Part shown: positions 14,917 through 23,924 of the stretch, piece by piece
How positions within the stretch are numbered: the stretch's first letter is position 1
How the letters are laid out: the number at the start of each line of letters is the position of its first letter
Assembly: GCF_018614095.1 (NCBI RefSeq)
Contig: NZ_JAGGOY010000063.1
Location: forward strand, 51,126 to 115,125
Length of the DNA: 64,000 bases
Direction: 5' to 3'
Source: Streptomyces sp. ISL-87
GTDB taxonomy: Bacteria; Actinomycetota; Actinomycetes; Streptomycetales; Streptomycetaceae
Notes under the pieces: generated by a model
What the model was told of the DNA's origin: nothing
The model's database searches: none
What the model saw: only the letters and a program-made list of their open reading frames with translations
Made by a program: the position numbers and the translations under genes

Positions 14917-17900
14917 ATGGCCTCGTTGCCGAACCTGCCCGCTGACCCCCAGACCCGGGCGGACGCCCTCCGAGAGGCGCTCGCCACCCGCGTGGTCGTG
15001 GCCGACGGAGCCATGGGAACGATGCTCCAGGCACAGGACCCCACCCTTGAGGACTTCCAGAACCTCGAAGGCTGCAACGAGGTCCTCAACATGACCCGCC
15101 CCGACATCGTGCGCTCCGTGCACCAGGAGTACTTCTCCGTCGGCGTGGACTGTGTGGAGACCAACACGTTCGGCGCAAACTTCGCCGCCCTCGCCGAGTA
15201 CGACATCGCCGAGCGCAACTTCGAGCTCTCGGAGTCCGGCGCCCGCATCGCCCGCGAAGTCGCTGACGAGTTCACCGCCTCCACCGGACAGCAGCGCTGG
15301 GTGCTCGGCTCCATGGGCCCCGGCACCAAGCTGCCCACCCTCGGCCACATCGACTACGCGACGATCCGCGACGCTTACCAGGTCAACGCCGAGGGCCTGC
15401 TCTCCGGCGGCGCCGACGCCCTCCTCGTCGAGACCACCCAGGACCTGCTCCAGACCAAGTCCTCCGTCATCGGCGCCCGGCGCGCCATGGAGGCACTGGG
15501 CATCTCCGTCCCGCTGATCTGCTCCGTGACCGTGGAGACCACCGGCACGATGCTGCTCGGCTCGGAGATCGGCGCGGCCCTCACCTCGCTGGAGCCGCTC
15601 GGCATCGACATGATCGGCCTGAACTGCGCCACCGGCCCCGCCGAGATGAGCGAGCACCTGCGCTACCTCGCGCGCAACTCCCGCGTCCCGCTCTCCTGCA
15701 TGCCGAACGCCGGCCTCCCCGTCCTCGGCAAGAACGGCGCGCACTACCCGCTGTCCGCGAGCGAGCTCGCCGACGCCCAGGAGACCTTCGTCCGTGAGTA
15801 CGGCCTCTCGCTGGTCGGCGGCTGCTGCGGTACGACGCCCGAGCACCTGCGCCAGGTCGTGGAGCGGGTCCGCGGCCTGAACCCGGTCGCCCGTGAGCCC
15901 CGCCCCGAGCCGGGCGCGTCCTCGCTGTACCAGACGGTGCCGTTCCGCCAGGACACCTCGTACATGGCGATCGGCGAGCGGACGAACGCCAACGGGTCGA
16001 AGAAGTTCCGCGAGGCCATGCTGGAGGCCCGCTGGGACGACTGCGTGGAGATGGCGCGCGACCAGATCCGCGAGGGCGCGCACATGCTCGACCTGTGCGT
16101 GGACTACGTGGGCCGCGACGGTGTCGCCGACATGGAGGAGCTGGCCGGCCGCTTCGCCACCGCCTCGACGCTGCCGATCGTCCTGGACTCCACCGAGGTT
16201 CCCGTCATCAAGGCGGGTCTGGAGAAGCTCGGCGGCCGCGCCGTGATCAACTCGGTGAACTACGAGGACGGCGACGGCCCTGAGTCCCGCTTCGCGAAGG
16301 TCACCCGACTGGCCCAGGAGCACGGCGCCGCGCTGATCGCGCTGACCATCGACGAGGAGGGCCAGGCCCGCACCGTCGAACACAAGGTCGCCATCGCCCA
16401 GCGGCTCATCGAGGACCTGACGGGGAACTGGGGGATCCACGAGTCGGACATCCTCATCGACACCCTGACCTTCACGATCTGCACCGGCCAGGAGGAGTCC
16501 CGCAAGGACGGCATCGCGACGATCGAGGCGATCCGCGAGCTCAAGCGCCGCCACCCGGACGTCCAGACCACCCTCGGCCTGTCCAACATCTCCTTCGGGC
16601 TCAACCCGGCCGCCCGCGTCCTGCTGAACTCCGTCTTCCTCGACGAGTGCGTGAAGGCAGGCCTGGACTCGGCGATCGTCCACGCGTCCAAGATCCTGCC
16701 CATCGCACGGTTCGACGACGAGCAGGTGGGCACCGCCCTGGACCTGATCTACGACCGGCGTGCGGAGGGCTACGACCCGCTGCAGAAGCTGATGGCGCTG
16801 TTCGAGGGCGTCAACACCAAGTCCCTCAAGGCGGGCCGCGCCGAGGAGCTCATGGCCCTGCCGCTGGACGAGCGCCTCCAGCGCCGCATCATCGACGGCG
16901 AGAAGAACGGCCTGGAGGCCGACCTCGGCGAGGCCCTCCAGACCCGCCCCGCCCTCGACATCGTCAACGACACTCTCCTTGAGGGGATGAAGGTCGTCGG
17001 CGAGCTCTTCGGCTCGGGCCAGATGCAGCTGCCATTCGTCCTCCAGTCGGCCGAGGTCATGAAGACCGCCGTGGCCTACCTCGAACCGCACATGGAGAAG
17101 ACGGACGACGACGGCAAGGGCACGATCGTGCTGGCCACCGTCCGCGGCGACGTCCACGACATCGGCAAGAACCTCGTCGACATCATCCTGACCAACAACG
17201 GCTACAACGTCGTCAACATCGGCATCAAGCAGCCGGTCTCCGCGATCCTCGAAGCCGCCCAGGAACACAAGGCCGACGTCATCGGCATGTCCGGCCTGCT
17301 GGTGAAGTCGACCGTGATCATGAAGGAGAACCTGGAGGAGCTGAACCAGCGCAAGCTGGCGGCCGACTACCCGGTGATCCTCGGCGGCGCCGCCCTCACC
17401 CGCGCCTACGTCGAGCAGGACCTGCACGAGATCTACGAGGGCGAGGTCCGCTACGCCCGCGACGCCTTCGAGGGGCTGCGCCTGATGGACGCCCTGATCG
17501 CCGTCAAGCGGGGCGTCCCCGGCGCCTCCCTCCCCGAGCTCAAGCAGCGCCGCGTCGCCAAGCGGGACACGCCCGTCCTCGACCTGGACGAGCGGGAGGA
17601 GCCCGGCGGCCGCTCCGACACCTCCACCGACAACCCGGTCCCCACCCCGCCGTTCTGGGGCACCCGCGTGGTCAAGGGCATCCCGCTCAAGGACTACGCC
17701 TCCTGGCTGGACGAGGGCGCCCTGTTCAAGGGCCAGTGGGGCCTCAAGCAGGCCCGCGCGGGCGGGGCCACGTACGAGGAGCTCGTCGAGACCGAGGGCC
17801 GGCCGCGGCTGCGCGGCCTCCTCGACAAGCTGCACACCGAGAACCTGCTCGAGGCGGCCGTCGTCTACGGGTACTTCCCCTGCGTCTCCAAGGGCGAGGA

Positions 17901-18429
17901 CCTGATCATCCTGGACGAGGCGGGCAACGAGCGGACCCGCTTCACCTTCCCGCGCCAGCGCCGCGGCCGGCGCCTGTGCCTCGCGGACTTCTTCCGCCCC
18001 GAGGAGTCCGGCGAGACCGACGTGGTCGGCCTCCAGGTGGTTACCGTCGGGTCGAAGATCGGCGAGGCCACGGCCAAGCTGTTCGAGTCCGACTCCTACC
18101 GCGAGTACCTGGAACTGCACGGCCTGTCCGTCCAGCTCGCCGAGGCCATGGCCGAGTACTGGCACGCCCGGGTCCGCGCCGAGCTCGGATTCGCCGGCGA
18201 GGACCCCGCCAAGGTCGAAGACATGTTCGACCTCAAGTACCGCGGAGCCCGCTTCTCGCTCGGCTACGGCGCCTGCCCCGACCTGGAGGACCGTGCCAAG
18301 ATCGCCGAGCTGCTCCAGCCGGAGCGGATCGGGGTCCACCTGTCGGAGGAGTTCCAGCTCCACCCCGAGCAGTCCACCGACGCCATCGTGATTCACCACC
18401 CCGAAGCGAAGTATTTCAACGCACGCTGA
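14917..18429 (+). CDS. metH: Cobalamin-dependent methionine synthase
   Basis: A 1170-residue modular enzyme that transfers a methyl group from 5-methyltetrahydrofolate to homocysteine through methylcobalamin. Homocysteine domain: zinc ligands Cys237 (GLNCATGP) and Cys303-Cys304 (GGCCGTTP). Folate domain: starts near YMAIGERTNANGSKKF. Cobalamin domain: DVHDIGKN with the cobalt ligand His747. C-terminal SAM-binding reactivation domain with SLGYGACPDLEDR. The start is ATG 14917 with GGGAG upstream; TAACCT at 14843-14848 is a weak -10 candidate. I see no cobalamin riboswitch in the 239-bp leader region. Confidence 0.97.
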   Translation: MASLPNLPADPQTRADALREALATRVVVADGAMGTMLQAQDPTLEDFQNLEGCNEVLNMTRPDIVRSVHQEYFSVGVDCVETNTFGANFAALAEYDIAERNFELSESGARIAREVADEFTASTGQQRWVLGSMGPGTKLPTLGHIDYATIRDAYQVNAEGLLSGGADALLVETTQDLLQTKSSVIGARRAMEALGISVPLICSVTVETTGTMLLGSEIGAALTSLEPLGIDMIGLNCATGPAEMSEHLRYLARNSRVPLSCMPNAGLPVLGKNGAHYPLSASELADAQETFVREYGLSLVGGCCGTTPEHLRQVVERVRGLNPVAREPRPEPGASSLYQTVPFRQDTSYMAIGERTNANGSKKFREAMLEARWDDCVEMARDQIREGAHMLDLCVDYVGRDGVADMEELAGRFATASTLPIVLDSTEVPVIKAGLEKLGGRAVINSVNYEDGDGPESRFAKVTRLAQEHGAALIALTIDEEGQARTVEHKVAIAQRLIEDLTGNWGIHESDILIDTLTFTICTGQEESRKDGIATIEAIRELKRRHPDVQTTLGLSNISFGLNPAARVLLNSVFLDECVKAGLDSAIVHASKILPIARFDDEQVGTALDLIYDRRAEGYDPLQKLMALFEGVNTKSLKAGRAEELMALPLDERLQRRIIDGEKNGLEADLGEALQTRPALDIVNDTLLEGMKVVGELFGSGQMQLPFVLQSAEVMKTAVAYLEPHMEKTDDDGKGTIVLATVRGDVHDIGKNLVDIILTNNGYNVVNIGIKQPVSAILEAAQEHKADVIGMSGLLVKSTVIMKENLEELNQRKLAADYPVILGGAALTRAYVEQDLHEIYEGEVRYARDAFEGLRLMDALIAVKRGVPGASLPELKQRRVAKRDTPVLDLDEREEPGGRSDTSTDNPVPTPPFWGTRVVKGIPLKDYASWLDEGALFKGQWGLKQARAGGATYEELVETEGRPRLRGLLDKLHTENLLEAAVVYGYFPCVSKGEDLIILDEAGNERTRFTFPRQRRGRRLCLADFFRPEESGETDVVGLQVVTVGSKIGEATAKLFESDSYREYLELHGLSVQLAEAMAEYWHARVRAELGFAGEDPAKVEDMFDLKYRGARFSLGYGACPDLEDRAKIAELLQPERIGVHLSEEFQLHPEQSTDAIVIHHPEAKYFNAR

Positions 18430-18541
18430 GGCGGGCCGACGTACACTTGTCGGTCCCATACAGGCCGGTCGCCTGTTCCCCGGGGGATGCCCATGGGGAA
18501 GAGGCGGCCGGCCTTCTCGTCCCCTGAGAGAGGTGTGCCGG

Positions 18542-19243
18542 ATGACCAGCACCGTTCCCGCCCCCGTCGCCCGTACGGCCGACGGGCATGCCCTCCAGGC
18601 GGTGCTGCTGGACATGGACGGCACCCTCGTCGACACCGAGGGATTCTGGTGGGAGATCGAGGCGGAGATCTTCCACGAGCTCGGCCACCGGCTCGACGAG
18701 GCCTGGCGGGACGTCGTCGTCGGCGGCCCGATGAGCCGCAGTGCCACCTTCCTCATCGAGGCGACCGGCGCGGACATCGGCCTCGCCGAGCTCAGCGTGC
18801 TGCTCAACGAGCGCTTCGAGGCCCGCATCGCCGACCAGGTGCCGCTCATGCCCGGCGCCGAGCGGCTGCTGGCCGAGCTGGCCCGGCACAACGTGCCCAC
18901 CGCCCTCGTCTCCGCCTCGCACCGCCGGGTCATCGACCGGGTGCTGCGCTCCCTCGGCCCCGAGCGGTTCGCACTGAGCGTGGCCGGCGACGAGGTCACC
19001 CGCACCAAGCCGCACCCCGACCCGTACCTGATCGCCGCCCGCACCCTCGGCGCGCATCCCTCGCGCTGCGCGGTCATCGAGGACACCGCCACCGGGGTCG
19101 CCGCCGCCGAGGCCGCCGGCTGCCGGGTCGTGGCCGTCCCCTCGGTCGGCCTGATCCCGGCCGCCCCGGGCCGTACGATCGTCCGCTCGCTGGAAGACGT
19201 CGACCTGACGTTCCTGCGCTCCCTCATCGCCCCGATGAACTAA
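18542..19243 (+). CDS. HAD-superfamily hydrolase, beta-phosphoglucomutase-like
   Basis: A 233-residue HAD hydrolase. Motif I is Asp24-Met-Asp26 (LLDMDGTLVD); motif II is in TALVSASHRR; motif III/IV is in TKPHPDPYL...CAVIEDTATGVAAAEAAG. The helical cap after motif I places it in the beta-phosphoglucomutase/phosphatase subgroup. The substrate is probably a small phosphorylated sugar or related compound and is not identifiable. ATG 18542 is chosen because GAGAGAGG lies 8 nt upstream. It follows metH by 112 bp. Confidence 0.92.
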   Translation: MTSTVPAPVARTADGHALQAVLLDMDGTLVDTEGFWWEIEAEIFHELGHRLDEAWRDVVVGGPMSRSATFLIEATGADIGLAELSVLLNERFEARIADQVPLMPGAERLLAELARHNVPTALVSASHRRVIDRVLRSLGPERFALSVAGDEVTRTKPHPDPYLIAARTLGAHPSRCAVIEDTATGVAAAEAAGCRVVAVPSVGLIPAAPGRTIVRSLEDVDLTFLRSLIAPMN

Positions 19244-19276
19244 GCCCTCCGGTGGACTGCGCCGGCTGAGCCCGAG

Positions 19277-19318
19277 CCGAGCTGAACGGGCCGAGCTGAA
19301 CGGGCCGAGCTGAACGGA
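19277..19318. repeat. 14-bp tandem repeat, three copies
   Basis: Unit CCGAGCTGAACGGG at 19277-19290, 19291-19304 and 19305-19318 (last base differs). Partial copies flank it (GAGCCGAG at 19274 and near 19340). It lies between the HAD gene and the lipoprotein pair. Confidence 0.9.
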
Positions 19319-19461
19319 GCCGGACCGAGCGGCTGCTGGCCGAGCCGAGCGCACACGCTCCGTGCCGAACAAAACACCCGCCATGCCGGGATCCAGCGGA
19401 TGGATCTTCCGTTCCATGGCGCGGAGGCTGAAATTCCATCCTTTCCGTGGCAGCCGTGCCA

Positions 19462-19477
19462 GGTGACCTTTGTCACC
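19462..19477. promoter_or_regulatory. CRP-like palindrome GGTGACCTTTGTCACC
   Basis: GTGA-N6-TCAC fits the E. coli CRP half-site pattern and the GTG-N6-GNCAC pattern I recall for Streptomyces Crp. It is 350 bp upstream of the first lipoprotein gene. Confidence 0.45.
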
Positions 19478-19827
19478 CGCCAACCTCCGGACACACCTGT
19501 CCGGGGGTTCTGGAAGCTGCCCTTGTGTCCGGATTGATCAGCTCCTGACCGAATCTGCGGTCACCCCACATAGACAGCCAGTCCGCACCCATCACCGTGC
19601 GATTACGCCCCAAGTCCTGCCAGTTCAAGCCATCCCCTCCCAGACCACTAATGTCGAAGCGGGCACTACGCCGCACCTCAGCCGTACCGGACACACACCC
19701 CTGTGCCGGGACGCGTGTGGACCGATCGTCACAACACCGGCCCGATCGTTCCGCCCTGAACGGGCGACCGCCGCGAGTGCCCTCTACGCCGCTTTGAGCA
19801 AGTGCCGGTCGAGGGAGTACTTCCAGC

Positions 19828-21432
19828 ATGAACCGCAAGACCATGGTGCTGACGGCCGCGGCCGGACTGCTCACCCCCGCGCTGGCCGCATGCGGTACGG
19901 CGACCGGCGGAGGAGCGGGATCCGGAGCGATCGTCGTCGGGACCACCGATCGGTTCGAGGCCGCCGACTACGCCCCCGCCCCGTTCGACCCGGCCTACGC
20001 CTACGACGCCGGAGCCTGGAACGTACTGCGCCAGACCGTCCAGACGCTGATGCACACCCCACGCGGCGGCGGCCAGCCCGTCCCCGAAGCGGCCTCCGAC
20101 TGCCGCTTCACCGACACCGGCAACGAGAGCTACCGCTGCACCCTGCGCCCCGGGCTGAAGTTCGCGAACGGCGACCCGCTCACCGCCAAGGACGTCAAGT
20201 TCTCCATCGAACGCGTCCTCGCCATCAAGGACGAGAACGGCCCGTCCTCGCTGCTCTCCACCCTCGACACCGTCGAGGTCAAGGGCGCCGACACCGTCGT
20301 CTTCCACCTGAAGACCCCGGACGCGATCTTCCCGTACAAGCTCTCCACCCCGGCCGCCGGCATCGTCAGCGAGAAGAACTACGACGCCAAGAAGCTCCGC
20401 GAGGGTTTCTCCGTAGACGGCTCCGGCCCCTACACGATGAAGGCCGAGGTCAAGGAAAACCACCTCGTCCGGGCCGTCTTCACCAAGAACCCGAACTACA
20501 AGGGCGACATCAAGCTCCAGAACGACAAGGTCGAACTGCGCGCCTTCGCCGACTCAGACGCCATGGGCAAGGCCCTCGCCAAGGGCTCCGTCCACGTGGT
20601 CTCCCGGACCCTGTCGCCCGCCCAGATCACCGAGTTCTCGGCCAAGCCGCCCAAGGGCGTCAAGCTGGTCCCGATGCCCGGCCTGGAGATCCGCTACCTC
20701 GGCTTCAACACCGAGGCCCCGGTCGTCAAGGACAAGGCCGTACGCCAGGCCCTCGCCGCCGCCGTCGACCGCAACGGCCTCATCTCCAAGGTCTACGGCA
20801 AGGCCGCACAGCCCCTGTACTCCCTCGTCCCCACCACCGTGCCCGGCCACGTCAACTCGTTCTTCAACAAGTACGGCGAGGCCAACACCGCCAAGGCCGC
20901 GGCCCTGCTGAAGGACGCGGGGATCAAGACCCCGGTCAAGCTGACGCTGAACTACACCGCCGACCACTACGGCGACGGCACGGCCGCCGAGTTCGAGGCC
21001 CTCAAGACCCAGCTGAACTCCACTCAGCTCTTCGACATCACCGTCCAGGGCAGCGACTGGTCCGACTTCCGGCCCGCCCAGAAGAAGGGCGACTACGCCG
21101 CCTACGGGCTCGGCTGGTTCCCCGACTACCCGGACGCCGACAACTTCCTCGCTCCCTTCCTGGAGCAGGACAACTTCCTGGGCACGCCGTACGCCAACGC
21201 GGCGGTGCGCACCAAGCTCATCCCCGAATCCCGGCGTGCCGTCGACCGCAACGTCGCCGCGCCCGCGATCACGGAGATGCAGGACATCGTCGCCGAGGAC
21301 GTACCCGTCCTGCCCCTGTGGCAGGGCAAGCAGTACGTCGCCGCACGCGACGGAATCACCGGGGTGGAGTGGTCGGTCAACGCCATCTCCGACCTCCAGC
21401 TCTGGGAGCTCGGCCGCGGAGTCAGCGGCTGA
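19828..21432 (+). CDS. ABC transporter substrate-binding lipoprotein (peptide/nickel type)
   Basis: A 534-residue SBP_bac_5-family lipoprotein. The signal peptide ends in ALAAC with the lipidated Cys22. Typical features: YRCTLRPGLKFANGDPLTAKDVKFSIERVL, and LGWFPDYPDADNFLAPFLE near the ligand-binding end. Such proteins deliver oligopeptides or dipeptides to an Opp/Dpp permease. No permease or ATPase gene is next to it. The neighbour downstream is a clear paralogue, so the pair arose by tandem duplication. ATG start, with GAGGGAG upstream. Confidence 0.94.
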   Translation: MNRKTMVLTAAAGLLTPALAACGTATGGGAGSGAIVVGTTDRFEAADYAPAPFDPAYAYDAGAWNVLRQTVQTLMHTPRGGGQPVPEAASDCRFTDTGNESYRCTLRPGLKFANGDPLTAKDVKFSIERVLAIKDENGPSSLLSTLDTVEVKGADTVVFHLKTPDAIFPYKLSTPAAGIVSEKNYDAKKLREGFSVDGSGPYTMKAEVKENHLVRAVFTKNPNYKGDIKLQNDKVELRAFADSDAMGKALAKGSVHVVSRTLSPAQITEFSAKPPKGVKLVPMPGLEIRYLGFNTEAPVVKDKAVRQALAAAVDRNGLISKVYGKAAQPLYSLVPTTVPGHVNSFFNKYGEANTAKAAALLKDAGIKTPVKLTLNYTADHYGDGTAAEFEALKTQLNSTQLFDITVQGSDWSDFRPAQKKGDYAAYGLGWFPDYPDADNFLAPFLEQDNFLGTPYANAAVRTKLIPESRRAVDRNVAAPAITEMQDIVAEDVPVLPLWQGKQYVAARDGITGVEWSVNAISDLQLWELGRGVSG

Positions 21433-21503
21433 AACCGGCAACAACCGGCAGCGGGTGTCGCAGGCCGGCGCAACGAGACAGTTCGACTGTGAAGGACGTT
21501 CGC

Positions 21504-23087
21504 GTGATTCGACGTAACCAGTGGTTGGCGGCCCCGCTCGGCGCAGCCACCGCCGCCGCGCTGCTCAGCGGTTGCGGCTCGCAGGATGGCACGGCCGCGG
21601 GCAGCGGCAAGGGTGTGGTCATGGGCATATCCGACAAGGTGAAGGCCACCGACCCCGCTTCGGGCTACGACCCGGGATCCTGGCTGCTCTTCAACAACGT
21701 CTTCCAGTCCCTGCTGAGCTTTCCCAAGGGCGGCACCACCCCGGAGCCCGACGCCGCGCAGTCCTGCAACTTCGACGGCGGCGACAGCAAGGTCTACAAG
21801 TGCACCCTGCGCGGCGGCCTGAAGTTCAGCAACGGCCACAGCCTCACCTCCAAGGACGTCAAGTACTCCTTCGAGCGCACGCTGAAGATCAATGACGAGA
21901 ACGGCCCGGCCGTGATGCTCTCGTCGATCGCCGGCATCGACACCCCCGACGACAAGACCGTCGTCTTCCGTCTCAAGACCTCCGACGCGACCTTCCCCAG
22001 CAAGATCGCGTCGGGCGCGGGCTCCATCGTCGACCACGCCGAATACCCGGCCGACAAGCTCCGCACCGACGGCAAGGCGTTCGGCTCCGGCGTGTACAAG
22101 CTGGACTCCATCAGCGACAAGAGCGCCAACTTCTCGGTCAACGACTCCTACACCGGCAAGGCCAAGCCGAAGAACAACGGCGTGACCATGAAGTTCTTCA
22201 ACGAGGACCAGGCGGCCCTCAAGAAGGTCCTCGAAAGCGGAGACGTCGACTTCGCCTTCCGCGGCCTCGCCGCCAAGGACATCGCGAGCCTCTCCTCCAC
22301 CAAGACCGGCAACAACAAGGTCGAGGTCGTCTCGGGTACCGGCGCCGAAGTCCAGCACCTCGTCTTCAACATGAACGACCCGATCGCCGGGAAGCTCCCC
22401 GTCCGCAAGGCCATCGCCTACCTCGTGGACCGCGAAGCCCTGGTCAAGGAGGTCTACGACGGCACCGCGACCTCCCTGTACTCGGTCGTCCCGGCCGGCA
22501 TCGGCTCGCACAACACCGCCTTCTTCGACCGCTACGGCGGCAGCCCGCAGCCCGAGAAGGCCAAGGCGGTCCTGCGCGCGGCCAACATCAAGGACAAGGT
22601 CAAGCTGACCCTGTACTCGACGCCCACGCGCTACGGTCCGTCCACGGACCAGGAATTCGAGCTCATCGCCAAGCAGCTCAACGCGAGCGGCCTGTTCGAG
22701 GCGGACGTCAAGTCCGTCGAGTTCGAGCAGTACGAGAAGGACATCCAGGACGGCAAGTACGGCGTCTACGTGAAGGGCTGGGTCCCGGACTACCCGGACG
22801 CCGACAACTTCACCCAGCCGTTCTTCGGCCCGGACAACGTGCTCCAGAACAACTACGACAACAAGGAGATCACCGGGACGATCATCCCGTCGACCTCCGC
22901 GAAGTCCGACCGCACCGCGGCCAACATGGACTACAACCGCCTGCAGGACATCGTCGCCGACGAGATCCCGCTCCTCCCGCTCTGGCAGGGCAAGCAGTAC
23001 GCCGTCACCCGCGAGAACGTGACGGGCCTCCAGTGGTCCCTGGACGCGTCGACCGTGTTCCGCTTCTGGGAGATCAGCAAGGGCTGA
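21504..23087 (+). CDS. ABC transporter substrate-binding lipoprotein, tandem paralogue
   Basis: A 527-residue lipoprotein with lipobox LLSGC (Cys24), paralogous to the preceding gene along its whole length. Shared segments include KDVKYSFERTLKINDENGPA, VFRLKTSDATFPSKI, GWVPDYPDADNFTQPFF and IVADEIPLLPLWQGKQYA. Start GTG 21504 with GAAGGA 7 nt upstream; GTG 21489 is an alternative. It follows the first gene by 71 bp, probably in one transcript. Two SBPs without a transporter suggest they share a permease coded elsewhere, with different ligand preferences. Confidence 0.93.
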   Translation: MIRRNQWLAAPLGAATAAALLSGCGSQDGTAAGSGKGVVMGISDKVKATDPASGYDPGSWLLFNNVFQSLLSFPKGGTTPEPDAAQSCNFDGGDSKVYKCTLRGGLKFSNGHSLTSKDVKYSFERTLKINDENGPAVMLSSIAGIDTPDDKTVVFRLKTSDATFPSKIASGAGSIVDHAEYPADKLRTDGKAFGSGVYKLDSISDKSANFSVNDSYTGKAKPKNNGVTMKFFNEDQAALKKVLESGDVDFAFRGLAAKDIASLSSTKTGNNKVEVVSGTGAEVQHLVFNMNDPIAGKLPVRKAIAYLVDREALVKEVYDGTATSLYSVVPAGIGSHNTAFFDRYGGSPQPEKAKAVLRAANIKDKVKLTLYSTPTRYGPSTDQEFELIAKQLNASGLFEADVKSVEFEQYEKDIQDGKYGVYVKGWVPDYPDADNFTQPFFGPDNVLQNNYDNKEITGTIIPSTSAKSDRTAANMDYNRLQDIVADEIPLLPLWQGKQYAVTRENVTGLQWSLDASTVFRFWEISKG

Positions 23088-23187
23088 TCCTCCCGGGGCC
23101 CGCTCCCGGGGCCCGCTCACTGGGCCCGCTCACTCGCCCGTGGTGTCTTCGGCCGGACAACGGCCGCGGACACCACGGGCGGTGTCG

Positions 23188-23859
23188 TTACTGGGCGCCG
23201 GGGCGGACCAGGCCGCTCTCGTAGGCGTAGACCGCGGCCTGGACGCGGTCGCGCAGGCCCAGCTTCGTCAGGACATGGCCCACGTGCGTCTTCACTGTGG
23301 TCTCGCTCACGAACAGGTCCGCCGCGATCTCCGCGTTCGACAGGCCCCGGGCCACCAGCTTCAGCACCTCGACCTCGCGCTCCGTCAGCGTGCCGAGGAC
23401 GTTCGGGACGTTGTCCTCACCCGACGGCAGGTGCCCCGCGTACTTGTCCAGCAGCCGCCGCGTGATGCTCGGCGCGAGCATCGCCTCGCCGCCCGCGACC
23501 ACCCGGATCGCCTGCACCAGCTCATTGGCGGGCGCGTCCTTCAGCAGGAACCCGCTCGCCCCCGCCCGCAGCGCCTCCACCACGTACTCGTCCAGGTCGA
23601 AGGTGGTCAGTACGAGCACCTTCGCCGGCCCGTCCCGCCCCGGCCCGGTGATCTGCCGGGTCGCCTCCACCCCGTCCATCCGCGGCATCCGGATGTCCAT
23701 CAGGACCACGTCGGGCTGGAGCGCCCGCACCTGGTCCAGCGCCTGAAGGCCGTCCCCGGCCTCACCGACCACCGCCAGGTCCTGTTCGGCCTCCAGGATC
23801 ATCCGGAAGCCGGTGCGCAGCAGCGGCTGGTCGTCGACCAGAAGGACGCGGATCGCCAC
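23188..23859 (-). CDS. NarL/LuxR-family response regulator (orphan)
   Basis: A 223-residue two-component response regulator. The receiver has the acidic pocket Asp9-Asp10, phospho-acceptor Asp55 (VVLMDIRMP) and the conserved LKDA lysine near 105. The C-terminal LuxR-type helix-turn-helix is LTEREVEVLKLVARGLSNAEIAADLFVSE-type at about 155-210. Start GTG 23859 with GAGGT upstream. No histidine kinase gene is adjacent; upstream is a RecB-like nuclease gene and downstream, convergent, is a lipoprotein gene. Its partner must be elsewhere. Confidence 0.93.
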   Translation of the reverse strand: MAIRVLLVDDQPLLRTGFRMILEAEQDLAVVGEAGDGLQALDQVRALQPDVVLMDIRMPRMDGVEATRQITGPGRDGPAKVLVLTTFDLDEYVVEALRAGASGFLLKDAPANELVQAIRVVAGGEAMLAPSITRRLLDKYAGHLPSGEDNVPNVLGTLTEREVEVLKLVARGLSNAEIAADLFVSETTVKTHVGHVLTKLGLRDRVQAAVYAYESGLVRPGAQ

Positions 23860-23924
23860 GGGGTCTACCTCGTATTCGTCGGACGGCTTCGGCGGACGCC
23901 GCCCATTCTGCCCTGACCAGGCGA

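Larger units (their letters stand above)
19244..19827. other. 584-bp gene-free region before the peptide-binding lipoproteins
   Basis: It contains a 14-bp triplicate repeat (19277-19318), a CRP-like palindrome (19462-19477) and a 7-bp hairpin (19487-19504). The right part has lower G/C skew and no convincing ORF. It probably holds the promoter and 5' leader of the lipoprotein pair. Confidence 0.6.

Noticed and set aside
14911..19227. A 1438-codon open frame on the minus strand
   Set aside because: It lies antisense to metH and the HAD gene, both with clear domains. It arises from G/C third-position bias; its product is low-complexity Val/Leu/Asp/Arg/Gly.
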